This document shows positions 51,044 through 61,310 of a stretch of DNA of 64,000 nt, one piece after another. The DNA comes from Actibacterium mucosum KCTC 23349. GTDB taxonomy: Bacteria > Pseudomonadota > Alphaproteobacteria > Rhodobacterales > Rhodobacteraceae. A model generated the notes under the pieces. That model saw only the letters and a list, made by a program, of their open reading frames with translations. It was not told where the DNA came from and did not search any database. The stretch is taken from NCBI RefSeq assembly GCF_000647975.1, contig NZ_JFKE01000004.1, forward strand, positions 434,001 through 498,000. Reading direction: 5' to 3'. Positions within the stretch are counted from its first letter, which is position 1. Each line of letters begins with the position of its first letter. The translations under genes were made by a program, and so were the position numbers.

Positions 51044-52483
51044 TTAGTCGATCATCGTCAGCAGTTTGTCCAGCGAGGCCTTCGCATCGCCGTAGAACAT
51101 GCGCGTGTTCTCTTTGAAGAACAGCGGGTTTTCGATGCCCGAATAGCCGGTGCCCTGACCACGCTTGGACACAAACACCTGTTTCGCCTTCCAGCACTCC
51201 AGCACCGGCATGCCGGCGATGGGGCTGTTGGGGTCTTCCTGGGCCGCGGGGTTCACGATGTCGTTCGACCCGATCACGATGGCGACGTCCGTTTCGGGGA
51301 AGTCCTCGTTGATCTCGTCCATCTCCATCACGATGTCATAGGGCACCTTGGCCTCGGCCAAGAGCACGTTCATGTGGCCCGGCAGACGACCAGCAACCGG
51401 GTGGATGGCAAACCGCACCTCTTTGCCCTTGGCGCGCAGGCGGCGGGTCAGTTCGGCCACGTTCTGCTGTGCCTGCGCCACGGCCATGCCGTAGCCGGGG
51501 ATGATGATGACGCTGTCGGCATCTTCGAGCGATGCGGCAACGCCGTCAGCCTCGATCGCGATCTGCTCGCCCTCAACCTCCATCGCGGGACCGGTGGAGC
51601 CGCCAAAGCCGCCCAGGATCACGCTGACGAAATGCCGGTTCATCGCCTTACACATGATGTAAGACAGGATCGCCCCCGACGAGCCCACCAGCGCGCCCAC
51701 AACGATCAGCAGATCGTTGCCGAGGCTGAAACCGATGGCCGCCGCCGCCCAGCCGGAATAGCTGTTCAGCATCGACACAACCACCGGCATGTCGGCGCCG
51801 CCAATGCCCATGATCAGGTGATAGCCGATAAAGAGCGCGGCCAGCGTCATGATCGCCAGCGGCAGGAAACCCCCGGTGGTGAAGTACCAGATCAGCGCGA
51901 TCACCGACACAACCGCAGCCGCAGCGTTCAGTGCGTGCCCACCGGGCAGTTTGGTGGCCGCCGAGGTGACCTTGCCCGCCAGCTTGCCATAGGCAATGAC
52001 CGAGCCGGTAAAGGTGATGGCCCCGATGAAGATGCCCAGGAACAGCTCAACCCGCAGGATGTTGATCTCGACCGCGTCTTTCTTGGCGATCAGCTGTGCG
52101 AAAGTGCCCATATCCTTGGTGCTTTCGCCCGCGGCAAGGGCGGCGGCCACGTTTCCGATCTCGAAATGCGCGATAAAGCCGACAAAGACGGCGGCCAGAC
52201 CGACAAGCGAGTGCATGGCGGCGACAAGCTGTGGCATCTCGGTCATCTGGACGCGCATGGCGACCATGTAGCCGATGATCCCGCCCGCCGCGATCAGCAG
52301 AACCGACAGCAGCCAAAGGCCCGAACCGGGGCCGATCAGCGTGGCAAACACCGCCAGCGCCATACCGGCAATGCCGTACCAAACGGCGCGCTTGGCGCTT
52401 TCCTGGCCCGACAGACCACCCAGCGACAGGATGAACAGGACAGCCGCAACAACATAGGCGGCAGTGGTAAATCCGAATTCCAT
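51044..52483 (-). CDS. pntB: NAD(P)+ transhydrogenase subunit beta
   Basis: The 479-residue protein has nine or so membrane segments (domain II) and a C-terminal NADP(H)-binding domain III with [59 protein letters not shown] and the C-terminal [31 protein letters not shown]. It works with PntA to drive NADP+ reduction by NADH with the proton gradient. It lies 15 bases after pntA. Confidence 0.95.
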   Translation of the reverse strand: MEFGFTTAAYVVAAVLFILSLGGLSGQESAKRAVWYGIAGMALAVFATLIGPGSGLWLLSVLLIAAGGIIGYMVAMRVQMTEMPQLVAAMHSLVGLAAVFVGFIAHFEIGNVAAALAAGESTKDMGTFAQLIAKKDAVEINILRVELFLGIFIGAITFTGSVIAYGKLAGKVTSAATKLPGGHALNAAAAVVSVIALIWYFTTGGFLPLAIMTLAALFIGYHLIMGIGGADMPVVVSMLNSYSGWAAAAIGFSLGNDLLIVVGALVGSSGAILSYIMCKAMNRHFVSVILGGFGGSTGPAMEVEGEQIAIEADGVAASLEDADSVIIIPGYGMAVAQAQQNVAELTRRLRAKGKEVRFAIHPVAGRLPGHMNVLLAEAKVPYDIVMEMDEINEDFPETDVAIVIGSNDIVNPAAQEDPNSPIAGMPVLECWKAKQVFVSKRGQGTGYSGIENPLFFKENTRMFYGDAKASLDKLLTMID

Positions 52484-52498
52484 AATCTCTGTCCCCTC

Positions 52499-54076
52499 TT
52501 AGGATTTCTGGAACATGGCGAGCATGCGCCGTGTGACCAGAAAGCCGCCAAAGATGTTGATCCCGGCCATAAAGACCGAAAGCGCCGCCAGCAGGATCAC
52601 CAAAAAGCTGCCTGATCCGATCTGCATCAGGGCGCCCAGAATGATGATCGAGCTGATCGCGTTCGTAACCGCCATCAGCGGCGTGTGCAGCGAATGGCTG
52701 ACGTTCCAGATCACCTGGAAACCGACAAAGACCGACAGAACGAACACGATGAAATGCTGCATGAAGCTGGCCGGGGCCACGGTGCCCACCAGCAGCAGCA
52801 GCGCCGCACTTACGGTGATCAGCGTCACCTGTTGCTTGGTCTGCGCCTTGAACGCGGCCACTTCGGCGGCGCGTTTTTCCTCGGGCGTCAGCTCCTTGAC
52901 CTCGGCCTTGGGCTGGGCCGCGATGGCCTGCACCTTGGGCGGGGGCGGCGGGAAGGTGATCTCGCCCTGATAGGCCACGGTGGCACCGCGGATCACGTCA
53001 TCTTCCATATCATGGTTGACCTGACCGTCCTTCTCGGGCGTCAGATCGGCCATCATGTGGCGGATATTGGTGGCGTAAAGCGACGACGACTGCGACGCCA
53101 TGCGCGACGGGAAGTCGGTATAGCCGATGATGGTCACGCCGTTTTCGGTGACGATCTTTTCATCCGCCACGGTGCCCTCGGCGTTGCCGCCGCGTTCGGC
53201 AGCAAGGTCAACGATGACCGAACCGGGCTTCATCGACGCGATCATATCCTCAAGCCACAGCTTGGGTGCCGGGCGGTTGGGGATCAGCGCGGTGGTGATG
53301 ACGATGTCAACCTCGGGCGCCAGTTCGCGGAACTTGGCCAGCTGCGCCTCGCGGAACTCGGGGCTGGAGACCGAGGCGTAACCGCCGGTGGCCGCGCCAT
53401 CCTGCTGTTCCTCTTCGAAATCCAGATAGACGAACTCGGCGCCCATCGATTCCACCTGCTCGGCCACTTCAGGGCGCACATCGAACGCATAGGTGATCGC
53501 ACCCAGCGAGGTCGAGGTGCCAATGGCGGCCAGACCGGCAACGCCTGCGCCCACAACCAGAACCTTGGCGGGCGGAACTTTACCGGCGGCGGTGATCTGG
53601 CCGGTGAAGAAGCGACCAAAGTTGTTGCCGGCCTCGATCACGGCACGATAGCCGGCGATGTTGGCCATCGAGGACAGCGCATCCATCTTTTGCGCGCGGC
53701 TGATACGCGGCACCATTTCCATGGCGATCACGTTGCCGCCCTTGGACTTGGCCAGTTCCATCCCCTCTTCGTTCCCGGCGGGGTTGAAGAAGCTGATCAG
53801 CGTCTTGTCTTTCGACAGGCGCTTCAGCTCGGTTTCCGATGGTTGGCGCACCTTTGCGATAATGTCGCTGGCTTTCCACAACGCGGCGGGGGTCTTGATG
53901 ACCTCGACACCGGCGTCGGTATACATGTCGTCCGAGAAGCCCGCGGCAGCGCCTGCCCCGGCCTCGATTGCGCATTCATAACCCAGCTTCTGCAGCTGGC
54001 GCGCCGAGTCCGGCGTCATCGCAACACGCGACTCTCCGTCAAAAATCTCTTTTGGCGTACCGATTTTCACCTGCAT
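52499..54076 (-). CDS. pntA: NAD(P)+ transhydrogenase subunit alpha
   Basis: The 525-residue protein fuses domain I (NAD(H)-binding: [62 protein letters not shown]) to the membrane part (about 420-510: [42 protein letters not shown]). This is the fused E. coli type rather than the split PntAA/PntAB form. A proline-rich linker ([10 protein letters not shown]) near residue 375 joins the domains. Confidence 0.95.
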   Translation of the reverse strand: MQVKIGTPKEIFDGESRVAMTPDSARQLQKLGYECAIEAGAGAAAGFSDDMYTDAGVEVIKTPAALWKASDIIAKVRQPSETELKRLSKDKTLISFFNPAGNEEGMELAKSKGGNVIAMEMVPRISRAQKMDALSSMANIAGYRAVIEAGNNFGRFFTGQITAAGKVPPAKVLVVGAGVAGLAAIGTSTSLGAITYAFDVRPEVAEQVESMGAEFVYLDFEEEQQDGAATGGYASVSSPEFREAQLAKFRELAPEVDIVITTALIPNRPAPKLWLEDMIASMKPGSVIVDLAAERGGNAEGTVADEKIVTENGVTIIGYTDFPSRMASQSSSLYATNIRHMMADLTPEKDGQVNHDMEDDVIRGATVAYQGEITFPPPPPKVQAIAAQPKAEVKELTPEEKRAAEVAAFKAQTKQQVTLITVSAALLLLVGTVAPASFMQHFIVFVLSVFVGFQVIWNVSHSLHTPLMAVTNAISSIIILGALMQIGSGSFLVILLAALSVFMAGINIFGGFLVTRRMLAMFQKS

Positions 54077-54296
54077 GGCCCTTTCATGATGTTCATCCCC
54101 TTTATCAAAGTGTGCTCTGCCACCCCAGATAGGCAGCCGTGCTCAACTTCAAACTCCTTGCTCCCGCACCGCTTACACGCGGCAGGCGACGGAATTGCAA
54201 GAACCCTAGCCGGTGTTTGCGACAAAAAGCCGGGCTTTTCCGTGAAAAACGTTGCGGTATTACTACGCACGCTGCAATTAATTCCACGGATAGCAA

Positions 54297-54788
54297 ATGC
54301 CGGAGCGCAACATTTTTCAAACCCGAACGGGCCGTCGCGGCGATGGGACGCAGGCTTTCTCCGTTTTCAAAGATGCGGTTTTGAACGGGGCAGCGGCGTT
54401 TTATTCGGACGAACAGCGCCGCGCATGGGCCGGACCGCACACGGTTGCGCCCGACCATTGGGAGGCGCGGCTGCTGGCAGGAACCTGCCGCGTGGCCGTG
54501 GATGACACGGGGCAAATGGTCGGCTTTTTCACCATGGGTGACGACGGATACCTGGACTTTGCCTATGTTTCCCCTGCCTGGATGGGAAGCGGCTTGGCCC
54601 GAACCCTGCTGTCCGAGGTCGAGGATGCCGCGCGCCAGAAGGGTCAATTCCTGCTATCAACCGAAGCCAGTTTCCTTGCGCAGCGCTTTCTGTTGCGCCA
54701 CGGGTGGAAAACCGTTGCCTCTCAACACGTTATCCGCGACTCGGTGGCCATTCCGAATTTTCGAATGCAGAAACAATTGACCGCCTGA
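54297..54788 (+). CDS. GNAT family N-acetyltransferase
   Basis: The 163-residue protein has the GNAT fold: AVLNGAAAFYSDEQRRAWA, CRVAVDDTGQMVGFFTMGDDGYLDFAYVSPAWMGSGLARTLLSEVEDAARQKG. The acetyl-CoA loop is MGSGLARTL (variant of Q/R-x-x-G-x-G/A). The substrate is unknown. No strong ribosome site is visible before the ATG. It is divergent from pntA, with a 220-base gap in which I see no other gene. Confidence 0.8.
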   Translation: MPERNIFQTRTGRRGDGTQAFSVFKDAVLNGAAAFYSDEQRRAWAGPHTVAPDHWEARLLAGTCRVAVDDTGQMVGFFTMGDDGYLDFAYVSPAWMGSGLARTLLSEVEDAARQKGQFLLSTEASFLAQRFLLRHGWKTVASQHVIRDSVAIPNFRMQKQLTA

Positions 54789-54949
54789 CGGTGCAGTGTT
54801 TCCAGATAATTCACCATAAATTTGACACAAAAGCACCCCGCCCTTTCCACCAAGTCCCCCCAACAGCGCCGAGATCGCTTCGTATTCAACGCGATGGAGA
54901 ACTGTAACCCGTCGCGCTTGTGCGGCGGATGTGTGGGGTACGACCAACC

Positions 54950-57223
54950 ATGCCGACGTATGACGTCAACATTTACGATGCTGATCCGCTGGGGCTGATC
55001 CCCCAGACCAATGGCAGCACGTTCACGTGGTCGGGCCCGGCGACGCCGGATGGCACGGCAACCGTCACCGACACCGAGACCGGGATCGAAGGCGAAACGC
55101 TGGACGACGATGACGCGGGCGGCGAAACCGCCACCGCCGACGTCACCATTGGCGGCAACAGTTCAACCGGGTCCGACGTGGATGCCGAAGAGGTCTGGAC
55201 CGTGCAGGACACGGTCACCGGCGAGATCTTTCAGGTCACTACGTTCGAGGTCGAAAACGGCGCCGCCGCCGGCTACTACACGCTGAGCGAACAGGATTTT
55301 GTCGCCGGGCGCACCTACGAGGTGCTGGATTACAACTCGAACCCCGATGTCACTTCGGGCGATGCGGTGTTCAGCTTTGTCGACTATGCCGCCGAACAGG
55401 CCGAAACCGCACCCGAGCGCATCGTTGACGGCACAAATGGCGATGACACGATCAATTCGGGCACCTCTGACGGCGATGGTGACAGCGTCGATGACGGCGG
55501 TGGCAGCGGCACCGGCGGTTTGGGTGACACGATCGACGGGCGCGGCGGCGATGACACGATAGACGCAGGCGACGGCGACGACACGGTTTACGGCGGCGAC
55601 GGGTCCGACACCATTGATGGCGGCGCGGGTGCCGACACGATTTACGGCGACGGGCCCGAAGCAACCGCCACCAGCGAGACGCTGCATTGGACCGATCTGG
55701 GTGGTGACGGCACCGATCTGAGCAACGGGTTCGTGGCCGATCTGGGCGGCATCAATGTGGAAGTGGATTTCACCACCACCGCGCGGTCCGACGAGATCGA
55801 GGTGGACACCCGCAATCAATATGTCGACACCGGCGAGGATTTTGACGCCAATTCCGGCCTGTTGCTGGGCGGCGATGGCGGCGTAGGCACCACCACGACG
55901 GTGGACCTGAACTTTGCCGCCGATACCGGCAGCGGGCTGACCGACACGGTCGAAAACATCGAATTCCGCATTCAGGACATCGACACGGGCAGCTGGCAGG
56001 ACCAGATCACCGTGAATGCCTATGACGCCGACGGCAATTTGTTGCCCGCAGGCAATGTGGTGCTGACCCCGGCCGGTAACGAGACGGTTGCAGGGTCAAC
56101 CGTCACGGCGGGCTCGGGTGGGGACGACCCGGACCAGGCGGACGGTTCGGTCCTTGTGGAAATCGCCGGCCCCGCCGCGCGGGTCGAGATTGTCTATGGC
56201 AACCTGGGCACCGGCGGCCAGATCATCATTGTCAGCGACGTTAACTTTGACACGATCCCGATCACCGGCGCAGGTGACATCATCGATGGCGAGGCCGGCG
56301 ACGACATCATCTATGGCGGCGCGGGCAATGACACGCTGACCGGCGGAACGGGTGACGACACGCTGGAAGGCGGCGACGGCGACGATACGTTCGAACTGGC
56401 CGAGGGGGATACGGCTCTTGGCGGCGACGGCGATGATGTGTTCAACATCAACGACCTGTCCGAGGCCGGATCGGGCGCGATCAACATTACCGGTGGCGAA
56501 GGCGGCGAAACAGCGGGCGATACGCTGGACTTTCAGGGCCTGATCAACTTCGGCGACGTCACCTATACCAACTCCGATCCCGGCGTGGGTGGTGGGCTTA
56601 GCGGATTTGCAACGCTGGCCGATGGCTCGGTCGTGACGTTCTCGGAGATCGAGAATGTCATCATATGTTTCACCCGAGGCACACGGATTGCCACACCACA
56701 TGGCCAAATCCGCGTGGAACAGTTGCAGGTGGGTGATCTGGTGCTGACGGCGGATCACGGCCCGCAACCGGTGCGCTGGATCGGGAAGAAAACCGTGGCG
56801 GCCAAGGGCAAACTTGCCCCGGTTCGCTTTGAAACAGGTGTTTTGGGCAATGATCGCCCGCTGACCGTATCACCGCAGCACCGTATGCTGATGGCGGGGT
56901 ATCAATCGCAGATGTATTTCGGCGAGAACGAGGTTCTGATCCCTGCCAAGCATATGACGTGGATGGATGGCGCGGAAACCGTGAGCGGGGGCGAGGTGAC
57001 CTATGTGCACCTGCTGTTTGATCATCACGAGGTGGTGTTTGCCGAAGGGGCGGCCAGCGAAAGCTTTCACCCCGGCCTTTGCGGATTGGAAGCCGTAGAA
57101 GGACAGGCGCGGGACGAGCTGTTCAACCTGTTCCCGGAACTCCGCTGGAACCCCGGCGCATATGGCCATTGCGCGCGGCGCAGCCTGCGACAGTTCGAGG
57201 CCAAGGCGATGCTAGCGGCTTAG
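54950..57223 (+). CDS. RTX-repeat protein with C-terminal Hint_2 domain
   Basis: The 757-residue acidic protein has an N-terminal region of unknown fold and RTX blocks at about residues 195-245 (GRGGDDTIDAGDGDDTVYGG) and about 440-500 (EAGDDIIYGGAGNDTLTGG). A C-terminal Hint domain starts at Cys573 (CFTRGTRIATPHGQIRVEQL) with the block-B His644 (TVSPQHRMLM). Hint folds can cleave the peptide bond before the Cys. No C-terminal His-Asn splice junction is seen, so cleavage rather than splicing is possible. No signal peptide is seen, so type I secretion is expected. Its stop overlaps that of the convergent gene by four bases. Confidence 0.87.
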   Translation: MPTYDVNIYDADPLGLIPQTNGSTFTWSGPATPDGTATVTDTETGIEGETLDDDDAGGETATADVTIGGNSSTGSDVDAEEVWTVQDTVTGEIFQVTTFEVENGAAAGYYTLSEQDFVAGRTYEVLDYNSNPDVTSGDAVFSFVDYAAEQAETAPERIVDGTNGDDTINSGTSDGDGDSVDDGGGSGTGGLGDTIDGRGGDDTIDAGDGDDTVYGGDGSDTIDGGAGADTIYGDGPEATATSETLHWTDLGGDGTDLSNGFVADLGGINVEVDFTTTARSDEIEVDTRNQYVDTGEDFDANSGLLLGGDGGVGTTTTVDLNFAADTGSGLTDTVENIEFRIQDIDTGSWQDQITVNAYDADGNLLPAGNVVLTPAGNETVAGSTVTAGSGGDDPDQADGSVLVEIAGPAARVEIVYGNLGTGGQIIIVSDVNFDTIPITGAGDIIDGEAGDDIIYGGAGNDTLTGGTGDDTLEGGDGDDTFELAEGDTALGGDGDDVFNINDLSEAGSGAINITGGEGGETAGDTLDFQGLINFGDVTYTNSDPGVGGGLSGFATLADGSVVTFSEIENVIICFTRGTRIATPHGQIRVEQLQVGDLVLTADHGPQPVRWIGKKTVAAKGKLAPVRFETGVLGNDRPLTVSPQHRMLMAGYQSQMYFGENEVLIPAKHMTWMDGAETVSGGEVTYVHLLFDHHEVVFAEGAASESFHPGLCGLEAVEGQARDELFNLFPELRWNPGAYGHCARRSLRQFEAKAMLAA

Positions 57224-57996
57224 GCCGATTTCAGTTGAGGCGCGCGTCGGCCCGCGGCCCATTCGCGCGCGGCCTGACCCAATGCGGCAAATAGCGGGCG
57301 CGACACGGGATCGTTCGCGGCGTTGTATTCAGGGTGCCATTGCACACCCAGCGCAAACCCGGCTGCGTCACGCACAAAGATCGCCTCGGGCGTGCCGTCG
57401 GGCGCGGTGCCGTCGATCACGACGCGGGCGCCGGGGCTTTTGATCCCCTGCCCGTGCAGCGTGTTGGTCATCACCTCGGTTGCACCGAAAATCTGCGCGA
57501 ATGGCCCGTCTTCGGACACGGTCACAACATGACGCAGGGCAAATTTCTCTTCCAAAGTGCCGTCGGGGGGCATGCGGTGATTGTTGCGCCCTGGCAGATC
57601 GCGGATCTCGGGATAGAGCGAGCCGCCAAGGGCCACGTTCATTTCTTGAAAGCCGCGGCAGATGCCAAGGATGGGCTGACCCCGTTCAACCGCCATGCGG
57701 ATCAGCGGCAGGGTAATCGCGTCGCGGGCACGGTCAAAGTCACCATGCGCGTCGGTTGCGGCTTCGCCGTATTCCTCGGGGTGGACGTTGGGGCGTGCGC
57801 CAGTGAATACAAAACCGTCGAATGCCTCAAGCAATTCGTTTACCGACACCAAGCGGGGATCTGCGGGAATTATCAGCGGCAGGCATTCCGACACTTCGGC
57901 CACTGCGGCAGAGTTCATCGTGCCCCCCGCATGGGTGGGGTATTGATCGTTCACCAAGTATTGGTTGGAAATAATGCCAATTCGCGCGCGCGGCAT
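57220..57996 (-). CDS. Class I glutamine amidotransferase-like peptidase (C26, PuuD-type)
   Basis: The 258-residue enzyme has the triad blocks: LGICRGFQEMNVALGGSLYPEIRD with the nucleophile Cys near residue 120 and VQWHPEYN with His and Glu near residue 220. PRARIGIISNQYL begins the chain and EAFDGFVFTGARPNVHPEEYGE matches PuuD-like gamma-glutamyl-gamma-aminobutyrate hydrolases. It probably hydrolyses a gamma-glutamyl amine from polyamine breakdown, but no other puu genes are near. It is convergent with the RTX-Hint gene. Confidence 0.87.
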   Translation of the reverse strand: MPRARIGIISNQYLVNDQYPTHAGGTMNSAAVAEVSECLPLIIPADPRLVSVNELLEAFDGFVFTGARPNVHPEEYGEAATDAHGDFDRARDAITLPLIRMAVERGQPILGICRGFQEMNVALGGSLYPEIRDLPGRNNHRMPPDGTLEEKFALRHVVTVSEDGPFAQIFGATEVMTNTLHGQGIKSPGARVVIDGTAPDGTPEAIFVRDAAGFALGVQWHPEYNAANDPVSRPLFAALGQAAREWAAGRRAPQLKSA

Positions 57997-58095
57997 GAGG
58001 GGTCCCTTGTCCTGAGTCCCCCTTACTATAGTTGATACGCGCCAGCGCGAAAGACAGATGTTTTCGCGACGCTTGTGTGCGGTTGCGCGCAGAAA

Positions 58096-58524
58096 TCAGC
58101 CTTTGGCGACCAATCCGGCGGCGGTGATACCGGCCTCGCCCGCCTTTAGATCATTGTCGGATGTGTCGCCAGTAACCCCCACGGCGCCCAAAACGGCCCC
58201 TGCGTCATCGCACACAAGGATCCCGCCGGGCACCGGCACAACCTGCCCGCCATAGACCCCGTTCACCGCGGCCATGAAATAGGCCTGTTGTTCGGCACGG
58301 GCCATCTGCGCACTGCCGGGCATACCCAGCATAATCGCGCCATAAGCCTTGCCCTGCGCGATGCCGAACCGGCCGGGGCTGGCGCCATCTTCACGCTCGA
58401 ACGCCAGAACGTGGCCGCCCGTATCCAGCACAACAACCGACAAGGGGTTCAGGTTCAGATCGCGACCAGCCGCGCGGGTCGCGGCAATGATCTGCCGCGC
58501 CGTATCAAGGGAAATCTTGGTCAT
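58096..58524 (-). CDS. GlcG/HbpS family heme-binding-like protein
   Basis: The 142-residue protein has the GlcG domain: LDTARQIIAATRAAGRDLNLNPLSVVVLDTGGHVLAFEREDGASPGRFGIAQGKAYGAIMLGMP, then NGVYGGQVVPVPGGILVCDDAGAVLGAVGVTGDTSDNDL. GlcG is encoded in glycolate operons and its precise role is unsettled. It follows malate synthase after nine bases, so the two are in one transcript. Confidence 0.85.
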   Translation of the reverse strand: MTKISLDTARQIIAATRAAGRDLNLNPLSVVVLDTGGHVLAFEREDGASPGRFGIAQGKAYGAIMLGMPGSAQMARAEQQAYFMAAVNGVYGGQVVPVPGGILVCDDAGAVLGAVGVTGDTSDNDLKAGEAGITAAGLVAKG

Positions 58525-58533
58525 TTTAATCTC

Positions 58534-60639
58534 TTAGCTGTTGGCTTTCAGTTCAAGGCGCCGCGCATGCAGCACCGGCTCGGTATAGCCCGAGGGTTGT
58601 ACCCGGCCCTTGAACACCAGGTCGCAAGCCGCCTGAAACGCGATGCCGTCAAAGCCCGGCGCCATGGGGCGATAGGCCGGATCGCCAGCGTTCTGCGCAT
58701 CCACCACGGCGGCCATTTTCTGCATCGCGGCCATCACCATCGGCTGGCTGACCACGTCGTGATGCAACCAATTGGCCAGCGCCTGGCTGGAAATACGGCA
58801 GGTCGCACGATCCTCCATCAGGCCCACATCGTTGATGTCGGGCACTTTCGAGCAGCCCACACCCTGATCCACCCAGCGCACCACATAGCCCAGGATGCCC
58901 TGGGCGTTGTTCTCTACCTCACGCTGCAGCTCCTCATCCGACCAGTTGCGGCCCGGTTCGGCCACGGGGATGGTCAGCAAATCGTCCAGCGTGCCGCGCG
59001 GCCCGCCGGCGGACAGTTCGTCCTGACGGGCCAGCACATCAACATGATGGTAATGCGTGGCATGCAGCGTGGCGGCCGTGGGCGACGGCACCCAGGCGCA
59101 AGTGGCGCCCGATTGCGGGTGGCCGATCTTGGCCTCCAGCATATCGGCCATCATGTCGGGCATGGCCCACATGCCCTTGCCGATCTGCGCCTTGCCCTTC
59201 AGACCACAGGCCAGCCCGATATCGACATTGCGATCCTCGTAAGACGCAATCCAGGGCTGCGCCTTCATCTCACCCTTGGGGATCATCGGCCCAGCCTCCA
59301 TCGAGGTATGGATCTCGTCCCCGGTGCGATCAAGGAAGCCGGTGTTGATGAAGGCAACCCGGTGCTTGGCGGCGCGGATACATTCCTTGAGGTTGGCACT
59401 GGTGCGCCGTTCCTCGTCCATGATGCCCAGTTTGACGGTATATTGCGGCAGACCCAAAGCGGCCTCGACCTGCGTAAAGATGCGGTCGGCAAAGGCGACC
59501 TCTTCGGGGCCGTGCATCTTGGGTTTCACCACATAAACCGAGCCGGTGACCGAATTGCCGCCGTCGCGCTGCAAATCGTGCATGGCGATCAGGGTGGTGA
59601 TCATGGCGTCCATCAGCCCCTCACCCACCTCATTGCCGTCACGGTCGAGGATCGCGGGGTTGGTCATCAGGTGGCCAACATTACGAACCAGCATCAACGC
59701 CCGGCCCTTCAGGGTCAGATCGCCCGTTGGCGTCTGAAAGGTGATGTCCGGGTTCAGCGCGCGGGTGAAGGTATTGCCGCCCTTGGTGACCTTTTCGGTC
59801 AGGGTGCCCTGCATCAGGCCCAGCCAGTTGGCATAGGCCAGCACCTTGTCGGCGGCGTCCACGGCGGCGACAGAGTCTTCGCAATCCATGATGGTGCTGA
59901 CGGCGCTTTCGAGGATGACATCGGCGATATTGGCCGGGTCATCCCGGCCAATCGGGTGATCAGCGTTGATCACCACACGGATGTGCAAGCCGTTCTTTTT
60001 GAACAGGATTTCACCGCCGCCTTCGGTTGCGCCAACACGTTGCGCGGGATCAGCCAGCGTTGCCGCGGCAACGTCGGTGACATCCGTCCAGCTGCCCGCG
60101 GCCAAGGGAACAGCAGCGTCCAAATGCGCCTTGGCCCAGGCCACAACGCGCGCCCCGCGTTCGGCATCATAACCTATACCGGCCGGCAGATCGCCCATCG
60201 CATCGGTCCCGTAAAGCGCGTCGTAGAGGCTGCCCCAACGCGCATTTGCGGCGTTCAGCGCAAAGCGCGCATTCATGATCGGCACCACAAGCTGCGGACC
60301 AGGGGTCGAGGCAAACTCTGGGTCGGTGGCGGCGGTTTCAATGGCGAAATCCGGCCCCTCAGGCACCAGATACCCAATCTCGGCCAGGAAGGCCTTGTAG
60401 TCGTTGGCATCAAAAGGTTGCCCCTGCCGGGCCTGATGCCAGGCGTCTATTTGCGTCTGAATGGCCTCGCGCTTGACCAGAAGCGCCCGGTTTTCAGGCC
60501 CCAGCTCGTGCACCAGGGTCGAGAAACCGTTCCAGAAACTGGCCGGGGTGACGCCGGTGCCCGGCAACGCCCTGCTTTCAACGAACTCCGCCAGTTGCGC
60601 GTCAACGGCAAGCCCGTCGCGATCCAAACGATCTGTCAT
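58534..60639 (-). CDS. glcB: Malate synthase G
   Basis: The 701-residue enzyme condenses glyoxylate and acetyl-CoA to malate. Length and blocks fit the G isoform: [77 protein letters not shown], and [20 protein letters not shown]. The acidic metal-site residues lie in DCEDS and related segments. A GGGGAG box precedes the ATG. A long perfect palindrome lies 85 bases upstream. It is first in an operon with the GlcG-type gene. Confidence 0.95.
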   Translation of the reverse strand: MTDRLDRDGLAVDAQLAEFVESRALPGTGVTPASFWNGFSTLVHELGPENRALLVKREAIQTQIDAWHQARQGQPFDANDYKAFLAEIGYLVPEGPDFAIETAATDPEFASTPGPQLVVPIMNARFALNAANARWGSLYDALYGTDAMGDLPAGIGYDAERGARVVAWAKAHLDAAVPLAAGSWTDVTDVAAATLADPAQRVGATEGGGEILFKKNGLHIRVVINADHPIGRDDPANIADVILESAVSTIMDCEDSVAAVDAADKVLAYANWLGLMQGTLTEKVTKGGNTFTRALNPDITFQTPTGDLTLKGRALMLVRNVGHLMTNPAILDRDGNEVGEGLMDAMITTLIAMHDLQRDGGNSVTGSVYVVKPKMHGPEEVAFADRIFTQVEAALGLPQYTVKLGIMDEERRTSANLKECIRAAKHRVAFINTGFLDRTGDEIHTSMEAGPMIPKGEMKAQPWIASYEDRNVDIGLACGLKGKAQIGKGMWAMPDMMADMLEAKIGHPQSGATCAWVPSPTAATLHATHYHHVDVLARQDELSAGGPRGTLDDLLTIPVAEPGRNWSDEELQREVENNAQGILGYVVRWVDQGVGCSKVPDINDVGLMEDRATCRISSQALANWLHHDVVSQPMVMAAMQKMAAVVDAQNAGDPAYRPMAPGFDGIAFQAACDLVFKGRVQPSGYTEPVLHARRLELKANS

Positions 60640-60723
60640 GATGTCTCCCCTTCACTCGGTATGCGCACACACACCGCGGCCTGTTGGCCACGGTTTAACC
60701 AATTTGGGCGGAGACTTCAAGGT

Positions 60724-60746
60724 ATTGGTAAAACTATTTTACCAAT
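60724..60746. promoter_or_regulatory. Perfect palindromic operator candidate upstream of glcB
   Basis: ATTGGTAAAA (60724-60733) and TTTTACCAAT (60737-60746) form a perfect inverted repeat around CTA. The TTGGT/ACCAA ends recall sites of FCD-type GntR regulators such as PdhR and GlcC, but the spacing is wider. It has no T-run after it on the minus strand, so a terminator for the upstream small gene is unlikely. Confidence 0.6.
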
Positions 60747-60750
60747 CAGA

Positions 60751-61125
60751 TCAGCCGCTGATGCACTTCCCGCCGGCACCAACCACTTGCTGATAGTTCC
60801 CTTTGGGCAAAATGCTGGCCGTGTACTTCCCGTTCTTTTTGACAAGGGTCACCCCGACGCGGACAATATCGCCACCGCTGGATTCAACGCCAAAGGTCAT
60901 TTTCACCCGGTTGCCAGTATCCTTGACAGTGCCTTCGCCGTAATAGTCGGACCGAACTTTGTCGCCCTCGATGATGAACACCGAAGATGTCGGAAACCAG
61001 CTTTCGGCAGCAGAGCGTGAACCAAACCCGCTGGTGGAAAGACGGCTACGCTCGCATTTCAATGTTTCGGCGGCCGCACCGGTAGCTGCCATACACAGGG
61101 CTGAGACAAACAAAAGTTTACGCAT
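60751..61125 (-). CDS. Small secreted hypothetical protein
   Basis: The 124-residue protein has a signal peptide (MRKLLFVSALCMAATGAAA-E, cleavage near residue 19). A beta-rich domain of about 100 residues follows (CERSRLSTSGFGSRSAAESWFPTSSVFIIEGDKVRSDYYGEG, VKMTFGVESSGGDIVRVGVTLVKKNGKYTASILP). Two cysteines (near residues 24 and 121) could pair. No family is recognised. It is divergent from pepN and followed by the palindrome upstream of glcB. Confidence 0.72.
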   Translation of the reverse strand: MRKLLFVSALCMAATGAAAETLKCERSRLSTSGFGSRSAAESWFPTSSVFIIEGDKVRSDYYGEGTVKDTGNRVKMTFGVESSGGDIVRVGVTLVKKNGKYTASILPKGNYQQVVGAGGKCISG

Positions 61126-61310
61126 TTACACTTCATCTTATAAAAATTGTCACCTTTTTGGGGAATCACTCGGCGGCAATCAATCAAAGGTTAATAAACT
61201 TTGAGGTGCAGAATCAACGCGGTATGAGCGCACACTCAAACCTGCGGCATCGGGTTGCGCCCGGCGGCGATGACGGTCAATCTTTGAACAGTGAATTCAG
61301 GATTTTTTTG

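Noticed and set aside
52685-54505. Plus-strand open frame of 606 codons opposite pntA
   Set aside because: It is antisense to pntA, which has full domain support. The histidine/glycine/arginine-rich product has no motif.
58288-61020. Plus-strand open frame of 910 codons across glcG and glcB
   Set aside because: It mirrors malate synthase G on the other strand. There is no recognisable domain and no ribosome site, and the composition is shadow-like.
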